Shown one piece after another: positions 1 through 5,813 of a stretch of DNA of 6,772 bases. This DNA is from an uncultured Lachnoclostridium sp. (GTDB taxonomy: Bacteria; Bacillota; Clostridia; Lachnospirales; Lachnospiraceae). Every line of letters begins with the position of its first letter. The first letter of the stretch is position 1. A program made the translations under genes and the position numbers. The DNA lies in assembly GCA_958425285.1 (NCBI GenBank), contig CATZVV010000102.1:1-6772 (forward strand), written 5' to 3'. Below the pieces are notes generated by a model. It ran no database searches. It had not been told where the DNA came from and worked only from the letters and a program-made list of their open reading frames with translations.

Positions 1-759
1 GTGGGATTAAGAGAAAAGTTAAACTTTTTTGAGGGACAAGAAAGACAGGGAAAGAAGTATCTTATTCCGAAAGTGGGGGAGAAAACGACAAAGCTGGCAA
101 GAATGCTTCGTGCTAAGGGCGCCGGAGTGGATGAAATTCAGGTTGGAGAGGTGATATATCAGAGGAACGCATTTGCAAAGGAAGATCTAATCAATGCTGA
201 TTGGATTATTTTTACAAGTCGTCATGGTGTAAAGGCTTTTTTTTGGCAATTGGATGAATATGGGATGGATGCAAGAAGTCTCGGACATTGCCGAATAGCT
301 GCTGTTGGTAAAAAAACAGGGGAGGAGCTTAAAAAGTTTGGAATTTGCGCGGATGTAATTCCGTCAGAGTATCATAGCAGAGCATTGGCAGAGAAATTGA
401 AGCCTTTGCTTTCCGTATCAGATCAAGTTTGGTATGTGAAAGCAGAGAATGTAGAGTCTGATTTATCAGAATATTTGGGGCAGTTCTGTCATTTTGTTGA
501 AAAGAAGGTTTATGAGAATCGAATTAAGGAGTTTATACTGCCCGATCAGATAGAAAGCTATGATGGAGTTTATTTCACTTGTGCTTCTTCGGCAGAACGT
601 TTGATGGAGCATTTACATGGGGAGATTCCATCGAAATGGATGTCGGATAATTGTATTTACAGTATTGGCACTAAATGTACAAAATGTCTGAATCGGTATG
701 GTATTAGCCGGGTGCTTCAGGCATCGGAAGCTTCTTATGAGTCGATGGAGGAATTATGA
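1..759 (+). CDS. hemD: Uroporphyrinogen-III synthase domain (5'-partial; probable C-terminal half of a CobA/HemD fusion)
   Basis: HemD cyclises hydroxymethylbilane to uroporphyrinogen III, the branch point to siroheme, cobalamin and heme, in the cytosol. The 252 visible residues show the HEM4 pattern of two similar lobes. Key motifs are IIFTSRHGV (about 69-77), IAAVGKKTGEEL (about 99-110), YFTCASSAERL (about 191-201) and a second IGTKCTKCL (about 222-230). The first visible codon is GTG, but the opening residues VGLREKLNFFE resemble the linker that joins the SUMT methyltransferase to HemD in clostridial fusions. I therefore read this as an internal codon of a gene running in from the left (uroporphyrinogen-III C-methyltransferase/synthase); no ribosome binding site can be seen because the window starts here. 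The stop codon overlaps the start of the AraC gene. HemD proteins diverge strongly in sequence, so the family call rests on motif order. The fusion is inferred; a stand-alone HemD starting at GTG is the alternative. Confidence 0.85.
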   Translation: MGLREKLNFFEGQERQGKKYLIPKVGEKTTKLARMLRAKGAGVDEIQVGEVIYQRNAFAKEDLINADWIIFTSRHGVKAFFWQLDEYGMDARSLGHCRIAAVGKKTGEELKKFGICADVIPSEYHSRALAEKLKPLLSVSDQVWYVKAENVESDLSEYLGQFCHFVEKKVYENRIKEFILPDQIESYDGVYFTCASSAERLMEHLHGEIPSKWMSDNCIYSIGTKCTKCLNRYGISRVLQASEASYESMEEL

Positions 760-1547
760 GAGTAACAAAAATGGGATATCATCATGCACATGATGAGAAT
801 TTTGTTGTGAATCGTCCGGAGGGATTAGGTGAGTTTTTGCTATTGATAATAAAAACTAAGGCTCGATTTTTTTATGAAGGAGAGTGGCATCATATTTTGC
901 CGAATACAGTCATGCTTTACTGTGACACTACACCTCAATTATATAAGGCAGATGATTGTGGTTATGTAGACGACTGGATACATTTTACAATGTCCCGGAA
1001 AGAACGGGAGAGCATTTTTTGCCGGGGCATTCCGTTTGATACCCCCATCCCGCTTCATGAAACAATCGGTTTATCTGAAATCATTGCAAAGATGAGTTAT
1101 GAATACTATTCAATGAATCCACACCAGAAAGAAAATCTGGGATTGTATATGCAGCTTTTGGTTAACCGGATTGCTGATCAAATTTTAGAGAGTAACAGGC
1201 AGCAGGAGCACAGTATATATTATGAGCGGTTTACGTATATTCGAAGTATGATTTATAATAATCCGAAAGAGCAGTGGTGTGTAGATGATTTGGCGAAGAA
1301 ACTACATATGAGCCGTTCAGCAGTGCAGCATCTATACAAGCAGATTTTTAATACCAATGTGATTAGTGATGTGATTACTAGTAGAATTGAGCACGCAAAG
1401 CATTTATTATATATGACAGATTTGTCAGTAGCACAAATTGGGCAAGAGTGTGGTTATCACAATGAAATACATTTCTTTCGTCAATTTAAGGAACGGACGG
1501 GGACGACCCCGGCAAAGTACCGTAAAGGGAATACAATGTCACATTGA
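756..1547 (+). CDS. AraC-family transcriptional regulator
   Basis: A 263-residue DNA-binding regulator. The N-terminal part (about 1-125) looks like a small cupin-type AraC ligand-binding domain (GEFLLLIIKTKARFFYEGEW, then HHILPNTVMLY). The C-terminal 100 residues are a classical double helix-turn-helix. HTH1 is around WCVDDLAKKLHMSRSAVQHLYKQ (about 173-195). HTH2 is LSVAQIGQECGYHNEIHFFR (about 223-242), followed by the family signature FKERTGTTPAKYR. The ATG at 756 overlaps the upstream stop (ATGA) and has GGAGG at 747-751, four bases away. The next in-frame ATG at 771 is too far from that site, so 756 is preferred. The overlap implies translational coupling to the hemD gene. The ligand and targets are unknown; the metallophosphoesterase-kinase operon downstream and the tetrapyrrole operon itself are both possible targets. 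Length is normal and no key region is missing. Confidence 0.93.
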   Translation: MRVTKMGYHHAHDENFVVNRPEGLGEFLLLIIKTKARFFYEGEWHHILPNTVMLYCDTTPQLYKADDCGYVDDWIHFTMSRKERESIFCRGIPFDTPIPLHETIGLSEIIAKMSYEYYSMNPHQKENLGLYMQLLVNRIADQILESNRQQEHSIYYERFTYIRSMIYNNPKEQWCVDDLAKKLHMSRSAVQHLYKQIFNTNVISDVITSRIEHAKHLLYMTDLSVAQIGQECGYHNEIHFFRQFKERTGTTPAKYRKGNTMSH

Positions 1548-1549
1548 CA
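1534..1549. promoter_or_regulatory. Two overlapping short dyads at the araC 3' end / promoter -35 region
   Basis: CAATGT-C-ACATTG (1534-1546) is a perfect 6-bp dyad. TGTCA-CAT-TGACA (1537-1549) is a perfect 5-bp dyad overlapping it. Together they span the araC stop codon and the TTGACA hexamer. The placement would suit an operator that occludes a promoter, but dyads this short arise by chance and AraC proteins usually bind direct repeats. The operator role is only inferred. Confidence 0.2.
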
Positions 1550-1582
1550 AAGTGGACAAATATATTGCTAGTATGCTAAAAT
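1544..1582 (+). promoter_or_regulatory. Predicted sigma-A promoter for the metallophosphoesterase-kinase operon
   Basis: The best pair is TGGACA (1553-1558) and TAAAAT (1577-1582), each 5 of 6 to consensus with an 18-base spacer, giving a start near 1589. A perfect TTGACA lies just upstream (1544-1549) and could pair with TAGTAT (1569-1574) over a 19-base spacer, starting near 1581. The second pairing would leave a more normal 5' leader before the AGAGGG site at 1589-1594. No other convincing promoter is seen between the araC stop and 1737. Confidence 0.5.
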
Positions 1583-1600
1583 TATTACAGAGGGATTAAT

Positions 1601-1687
1601 GTGAAAAATAAGTACATCAGTGTTATTTTTCATACAACTATTTGTTTGGGAGCGAAAACAAATAGCTCTGAGGGGAGACAAAAATAG
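1601..1687 (+). CDS. Possible 28-codon leader peptide
   Basis: A short ORF starts at GTG 1601 and stops at TAG 1685-1687. AGAGGG at 1589-1594, six bases upstream, is a good ribosome binding site and the best one between araC and the next gene. The peptide starts MKNKYISVIF, is basic overall, has no run of a single amino acid, and matches no family I recognise. Its 3' part covers a perfect hairpin (1638-1665), and its stop codon sits in the loop of the terminator-like hairpin at 1674-1702. A ribosome finishing it would cover that hairpin's left arm and could disrupt it. It is in a different frame from the downstream gene. It may be a regulatory leader or a chance ORF behind a chance Shine-Dalgarno sequence. 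Confidence 0.3.
   Translation: MKNKYISVIFHTTICLGAKTNSSEGRQK
1638..1665 (+). promoter_or_regulatory. Perfect 10-bp hairpin in the leader
   Basis: CTATTTGTTT (1638-1647) and AAACAAATAG (1656-1665) are exact reverse complements around the 8-base loop GGGAGCGA. The stem is A/T-rich, so only moderately stable. It lies nine bases upstream of the terminator-like hairpin. CGAAAA (1653-1658), overlapping the loop and right arm, could alternatively pair with TTTTCG (1703-1708), so a switch between structures is conceivable but unproven. Confidence 0.5.
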
Positions 1688-1706
1688 GGGAGTTTTGTCG
1701 CCTTTT
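1674..1706 (+). terminator. Terminator-like hairpin (attenuator or hemD-araC operon terminator)
   Basis: GGAGACAAAA (1674-1683) pairs with TTTTGTCGCC (1693-1702) in a 10-position stem with one A/G mismatch and a 9-base loop. TTTT (1703-1706) and then C follow. The short T-run makes this a weak intrinsic terminator. It lies between the promoter at 1544-1582 and the next gene at 1737, so it may attenuate that operon; it could instead simply end transcripts from hemD-araC. Confidence 0.45.
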
Positions 1707-1736
1707 CGTGACCAGTCGCCGGAAATGAGGAATAGA

Positions 1737-2858
1737 ATGTTTTGGATCATGACAATTGTGGCTGCCATTGCGATGATACCGATAGGAATATATATGTATC
1801 ATTTTTTGAAAAGAATGGCGGAATGTTTTGGCTTATGTGCGGATAAGGTATATACACGAATTTTTCTTGTCATATTTTCTATCGGACTTATAGTAGGGGC
1901 TTCAAATATATGGGGAGTTGGAGCTGTTATTATTTTGCATCTTTTTTTATCTGCATTGCTTGTACAGCTGATTCATTTTATATTAAATCATTTATGTTTT
2001 CGGAGAAAAAAAGTAATTGATAAAGTTTATTGCTGTGGTCTGATTCCTATATTAATTACAATGCTAATTATGGGCTATGGGTATTGGAATATGGGACATG
2101 TTAGAAAGACGGAGTATGTTGTTCAGACAGAAAAGAAAATCCGTCCAGAGGGGTATCGGATTGCAATGATTTCAGACCTGCATTATGGAACTACGATGAA
2201 TCAGGAGAAATTAGCAGCCTATTGCCATGAGATTGGTCAGCAGAATCCGGATTTTATTGTTCTTTGTGGTGATATTGTGGATGAAAATACAACCTATGTG
2301 CAATTGCAGGAAGTGATGCAGGAACTCGGTTCCATTCAAAATACATATGGTGTTTTTTATGTGTATGGTAACCATGACCTTTCAAAATATTCGAGTCACC
2401 CCGGTTATAAAGAGGAGCAGTTTGTGCAGGTAATGCAGGAAGCAGGGATTCAGATACTGGCAGATAATCATGTTCAGATTCATGGCGAGTTGACAATTGT
2501 AGGAAGAAATGACTGGAGTTATCAATGGGGTGGTGTACATGTACGCATGGATGCAGAAAAGCTTTTAAGGGATGTGTCAAAAAAGGATTTTGTACTTTTG
2601 CTGGATCATCAGCCGAGGGAGCTGGAGCAGAATGATAAAGCGGGGTACGATTTACAGTTATCGGGTCATACACATGCAGGACAGATTTGGCCGGTAGGTA
2701 TTATAAGTGGTTTACTAGGATTTGGTGAACTGAATTATGGTTACCAGCAAATGAGCCATTTACAAGTTATTGTTTCTTCCGGTATGGCAGGCTGGGGATA
2801 CCCGGTAAGGACAGGTTCACATTCTGAGTATGTAATGGTAACAGTAGAACAAAAATAA
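1737..2858 (+). CDS. Membrane-anchored calcineurin-like metallophosphoesterase (YkuE/YaeI type)
   Basis: A predicted dinuclear-metal phosphoesterase of 373 residues. The N-terminal 120 residues hold about four hydrophobic segments (about 2-21, 41-57, 60-85 and 101-118). The catalytic domain follows with the full motif set: SDLHYG (D147, H149), GDIVD (D179, D182), GNHD (N212-D214), DHQP (H291) and GHTHAGQ (H311, H313). All expected metal ligands are present, so it should be active. The substrate is unknown; related proteins act on phospholipid or lipid-A-type phosphoesters, but that cannot be assumed here. The frame stays open upstream to a GTG at 1620, but that codon has no ribosome binding site and would add a hydrophilic tail. 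ATG 1737 has GAGGA (1727-1731) five bases upstream and starts directly at the first membrane segment, so I chose it; ATG 1725 is the alternative. It is followed 12 bases later by the kinase gene, evidently one operon. Confidence 0.9.
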   Translation: MFWIMTIVAAIAMIPIGIYMYHFLKRMAECFGLCADKVYTRIFLVIFSIGLIVGASNIWGVGAVIILHLFLSALLVQLIHFILNHLCFRRKKVIDKVYCCGLIPILITMLIMGYGYWNMGHVRKTEYVVQTEKKIRPEGYRIAMISDLHYGTTMNQEKLAAYCHEIGQQNPDFIVLCGDIVDENTTYVQLQEVMQELGSIQNTYGVFYVYGNHDLSKYSSHPGYKEEQFVQVMQEAGIQILADNHVQIHGELTIVGRNDWSYQWGGVHVRMDAEKLLRDVSKKDFVLLLDHQPRELEQNDKAGYDLQLSGHTHAGQIWPVGIISGLLGFGELNYGYQQMSHLQVIVSSGMAGWGYPVRTGSHSEYVMVTVEQK

Positions 2859-2870
2859 GAAAGGGATTTT

Positions 2871-5678
2871 ATGTTACAGGAAAATGATAAGGTATTTGAA
2901 GAATTAGTAAATCATCTGGGGGATACGGCGGTTTGTGTAATTAGTCGGGAAACACATGAAATTTTTTATTACAATAAGAAATTAAAAGAAAAGTGTCCCA
3001 ATGTCCGTATTGGGACAGTCTGTCATGAGATTTTGCCGGTGCATTGCAGCAGCTGTCCCATTAAAGATATAGGTAAAGAAGACAAATCGGTTAATGGAAG
3101 GAGTAATACTTCGGATGGAAGGAGTAATACTTCGGATGGAAGGAGTAATACTTCCATTATATATAGCAGCCCATTTGGAGCAGTGGCAGATGTTACGGCT
3201 ACGGCTTGTGAATGGAATCACGTGCCGGCATATCTGCTTATGATTTCACCCCATCAGATTTTATTTCAGGAACGAGAGATATATGCACAGTTTCAAAAAG
3301 TTAATATTATTGCCCAATTGATGATGGTAGCAGCAGCCAAAGCCTATGATTTGCTTATATCTGTGAACTTGACTCAGAATACATATGAGATTGTGGAATA
3401 TCAGAATTTTATTAACCATAAGGCAATGACAGAAGGATGCTTCGATGACTTGATTGAGACCGGTCTCTCTACTCTTCCAGATGAGGAACGCCCATTTTTT
3501 GTGAAAGCATTTCGGAGGGACTACTTGCTGGAGGCATATAACAGGGGAGAACAATCGGTTTATCTGGAACACTACCAATATGCAGATGATGGTACTTTAC
3601 ATTGGATGCTAACACAGGTTCTATTTGTGGAGGATCCTTATAATAGTGATATTTTAGAAATAACATTAAGTAAATGCATAGATGAGCGGAAAAAGAGAGA
3701 GGAGGAAATTCAGAACGAGAGAAGAGTTGTTTACAGCAGCATCCCAGGAGATGTTGTAATGGGAAGGGTGGAGGAAAAGGAATTTCTTGTTCACGTCTTG
3801 GAGTCATCGGAGGATTTCCGGAAGAGTTATGTAAAAGATGGAAAAATGGACTTTTCGTATATTCATCCAGAGGACAAGAATAGGGTGATAGAATATTTGA
3901 AGCGTGCTGTTAAGAGCAGAACTTCATTTACCGTTGAATATCGGAGGATTATGCCAAATGGAGGTGATAAGTGGATTCAGCTACAGGGAAACTGTATGAA
4001 TGAAATCAAGGGTGAACCTATTTATATATTTCTCTTTTTGGATATTACGCGTCGGAAATTAGCGCAGGAGAGAGTATTAAGAGAGAAGGAAGCAGCATTT
4101 TTAGAGCAAGAGAATTTGATGAAGTCAAGTATTATGGCCTTATTTGGAGAAGTCATATACTTGGATTTGAATACCGGTCATTATTGTTATAAGAAAATTG
4201 AGGGCTCACTGACTGAAGTAAAGGAAGAGGATTATGAAAAATTTCTTCAGAAGTATGTTGAAAATTTAGTTCATCCGAATGAGCAGAAGCGTTTCCTTGA
4301 GGTTTTTGGTTTGGAGCAGATTCGCCAGGCTATAGAAAAGGGAATAAAGAAGATTATGTTGGAGGTGCGACGCAAAGTTAAAGGAGAAGAAAAGTGGCAT
4401 TGGTGTGAAATGATTGGGATATTACTGGAAAATGGTTCTTTGCTTCTTACCTATCGTGACGTGCATGAATTGAGATTAGAATTGAATACACAGAAGGAAG
4501 CATTAAATGACGCATTAAAACTGGCGGAGCATGCGAATTCTGCAAAAAGCAGCTTTCTCTCACAGATGAGCCATGATATACGGACTCCAATGAATGCAAT
4601 TATCGGTATGGCAGAAATTGCAAAGATTTTGCTTAAAAGGATGGAGATTGAAAGTGGCAGTAGTCTGCAGAAGATAGAAGATTGTATAAAAAAGATAGGA
4701 AGTTCTTCTCAATTTTTGCTGGAATTAATTAATGATATACTGGATATGTCACAGATTGAATCAGGAAAAATGCCGATACAAAATGAACTCTTTCAGTTTC
4801 ACAAATTGATGAAAAATATTGTGTCGTATGGAAATACACAGGCAAAAGTAAAACAGCAAAGGTTTATCTATAATATAGATTGTAAATGTGAGGAATGGTA
4901 CAGAGGAGATTCTTTACGTATCAATCAGGTATTAATGAATCTGCTTAGTAATGCATTGAAATATACACCCGTAGGAGGGACTATTTCTTTCTATGTAAGG
5001 GCTGAAAAGATTTCTTCACGAAAAGCAATTATGAAAATGAGGGTAGAAGATAATGGGATTGGTATTAAATCAGAATTTTTACATCATATCTTCAGTCCGT
5101 TTGAGCAGGCTGGTAAGAAAAGTGATTATGATGGATCTGGGTTAGGGTTGGCAATTGCACAAAATCTGGCTCATTTGATGGGCGGAGAAATCTATGTTGA
5201 GAGTATTTATGGAGAAGGCAGTGTGTTTACTGCCGTAATTCCTTTGGAACGGGCAGATACGCAAGAAGAGCATTCTATAAAACAGGGAAATACAGACTTA
5301 AAAATTCAGTTTAATGGGCAAAAGATTCTGCTGGCCGAAGATAATGAAATGAATATTGAGATTGTACAGACTATGTTGGAACTGGCTGGTTTGTATGTAG
5401 ATATTGCAAGAAATGGGAATGAAGCAGTCAGAATGTTTGTTGATGGAAAAGAATCTTACCATGCTATTTTAATGGATATACAAATGCCTGAGATGGATGG
5501 TCTGGAAGCGGCAAAGCAGATTCGTGCATCGTCTCATCCGGATGCGAAACAGATACGTATTATTGCTATGACAGCAAATGCATTTCAGAGTGATGTAGAA
5601 CTGGCTATACAAAGCGGAATGGATACGCATCTTTCCAAACCAATTAATTTTAACAAACTTTTTCAATTGTTAAAATAA
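2871..5678 (+). CDS. Soluble multi-PAS hybrid sensor histidine kinase with C-terminal receiver domain
   Basis: A 935-residue cytosolic hybrid kinase with no membrane segment, so it should sense an internal signal. Order: a PAS-like N-terminal domain (about 5-145) with cysteines C42, C51, C59 and C62; PAS-like segments at about 155-272, 290-395 (ending DITRRK) and 416-535; a helical linker; HisKA (about 558-630) with phospho-acceptor H568 in SHDIRTPMN; HATPase (about 675-798) with N-box N690/N694, DNGIGI (727-732), FSPFEQAG and GSGLGL; and a receiver (about 818-935) with E823/D824, phospho-acceptor D869 in LMDIQMP, T901 and K923. All catalytic residues are present. No HPt or output domain is attached, so phosphotransfer must go to a separate protein. 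ATG 2871 has AAGGGA at 2861-2866. Three in-frame GRSNTSD units (residues 76-95) interrupt the first domain. The partner and signal are unknown; the terminator downstream separates it from spoVAD. Confidence 0.95.
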   Translation: MLQENDKVFEELVNHLGDTAVCVISRETHEIFYYNKKLKEKCPNVRIGTVCHEILPVHCSSCPIKDIGKEDKSVNGRSNTSDGRSNTSDGRSNTSIIYSSPFGAVADVTATACEWNHVPAYLLMISPHQILFQEREIYAQFQKVNIIAQLMMVAAAKAYDLLISVNLTQNTYEIVEYQNFINHKAMTEGCFDDLIETGLSTLPDEERPFFVKAFRRDYLLEAYNRGEQSVYLEHYQYADDGTLHWMLTQVLFVEDPYNSDILEITLSKCIDERKKREEEIQNERRVVYSSIPGDVVMGRVEEKEFLVHVLESSEDFRKSYVKDGKMDFSYIHPEDKNRVIEYLKRAVKSRTSFTVEYRRIMPNGGDKWIQLQGNCMNEIKGEPIYIFLFLDITRRKLAQERVLREKEAAFLEQENLMKSSIMALFGEVIYLDLNTGHYCYKKIEGSLTEVKEEDYEKFLQKYVENLVHPNEQKRFLEVFGLEQIRQAIEKGIKKIMLEVRRKVKGEEKWHWCEMIGILLENGSLLLTYRDVHELRLELNTQKEALNDALKLAEHANSAKSSFLSQMSHDIRTPMNAIIGMAEIAKILLKRMEIESGSSLQKIEDCIKKIGSSSQFLLELINDILDMSQIESGKMPIQNELFQFHKLMKNIVSYGNTQAKVKQQRFIYNIDCKCEEWYRGDSLRINQVLMNLLSNALKYTPVGGTISFYVRAEKISSRKAIMKMRVEDNGIGIKSEFLHHIFSPFEQAGKKSDYDGSGLGLAIAQNLAHLMGGEIYVESIYGEGSVFTAVIPLERADTQEEHSIKQGNTDLKIQFNGQKILLAEDNEMNIEIVQTMLELAGLYVDIARNGNEAVRMFVDGKESYHAILMDIQMPEMDGLEAAKQIRASSHPDAKQIRIIAMTANAFQSDVELAIQSGMDTHLSKPINFNKLFQLLK
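2994..3017. repeat. Perfect 9-bp inverted repeat inside the kinase gene
   Basis: TGTCCCAAT (2994-3002) and ATTGGGACA (3009-3017) are exact reverse complements around a 6-base loop, about 125 bases into the kinase coding region. They encode the stretch from C42 to C51. The heptamer TGTCCCA recurs at 3054 in the SCPI codons, so codon reuse for Cys-Pro may explain part of it. No T-run follows, so it is not an intrinsic terminator. Confidence 0.6.
3095..3154 (+). repeat. In-frame 21-bp tandem repeat, nearly three copies
   Basis: Units start at 3095, 3116 and 3137. The first two are identical 21-mers; the third is identical for 18 bases and then diverges. Each unit contains GGAAGGAGTAATACTTCGGA and encodes GRSNTSD, giving residues 76-95 of the kinase. 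Because the unit is a multiple of three, copy-number change would lengthen or shorten the N-terminal domain without shifting frame. The perfect copies suggest recent slippage or duplication. Confidence 0.92.
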
Positions 5679-5690
5679 TTTGTTTTTATA

Positions 5691-5729
5691 GGTTAGGGTG
5701 TCAAAGAGGGACTTTGGCGCCCTGATTTT
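5691..5729 (+). terminator. Intrinsic terminator after the kinase gene
   Basis: GGGTGTCAAAG (5696-5706) pairs with CTTTGGCGCCC (5712-5722) through 11 positions, two of them G-U, around the loop AGGGA. The stem can extend outward through A5695-T5723 to about 5693/5725. TTTT (5726-5729) follows directly, then C and an A/T-rich stretch. It lies 17 bases after the kinase stop codon, as expected for the end of the metallophosphoesterase-kinase operon. Confidence 0.75.
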
Positions 5730-5813
5730 CATATAAGGGTATTTTTGAATAAAAAAATATTTTTTGTAAAAAATACGTATAGACGATTGAAAACAGATTG
5801 GAGATACGTGGTT
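5730..5813 (+). promoter_or_regulatory. A/T-rich spacer expected to hold the spoVAD promoter
   Basis: This spacer should contain the promoter for spoVAD, which in the spoVA family is usually forespore sigma-G dependent. GAATA at 5747-5751 resembles a sigma-G -35 element, but I find no good CATnnTA-type -10 element at 17-18 bases; the nearest candidate, AATACGT (5772-5778), is poorly spaced. A perfect 14-base palindrome, AAAAAATATTTTTT, lies at 5752-5765. GGAG at 5800-5803 is the ribosome binding site. Confidence 0.25.

Noticed and set aside
1..3. GTG at position 1 as a true start codon of a stand-alone HemD
   Set aside because: The window begins here so no upstream signal can be judged, and the first residues look like the interdomain linker of methyltransferase/HemD fusions.
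237..244. Run of eight T in hemD as a frameshift or transcript-slippage site
   Set aside because: The reading frame continues normally through it (Ala-Phe-Phe-Trp) and such runs are common in A/T-rich genomes.
1620..1736. GTG 1620 as the metallophosphoesterase start, adding 39 residues
   Set aside because: There is no ribosome binding site, the extra residues are hydrophilic and unlike the membrane start, and the stretch coincides with two hairpins. ATG 1737 has GAGGA at a good distance and begins at the first membrane segment.
1583..1736. Known riboswitch class (c-di-GMP, ydaO, guanidine, fluoride, T-box)
   Set aside because: I found none of the conserved core sequences of these classes. 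The two hairpins lack the needed loops and junctions.
1568..1768. Reverse-strand open frame of 66 codons in the leader region
   Set aside because: There is no recognisable protein or convincing initiation signal. It overlaps the hairpins and the forward gene start and is best explained as a chance frame.
3095..3154. CRISPR array
   Set aside because: The units are directly adjacent without spacers and lie in frame within a coding gene, so this is a coding tandem repeat.
2254..3807. Several reverse-strand open frames of 79-139 codons opposite the phosphoesterase and kinase genes
   Set aside because: They lie wholly opposite well-supported coding sequence, have no family features, and reflect codon bias of the forward strand. 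One contains only the antisense of the 21-bp repeat.
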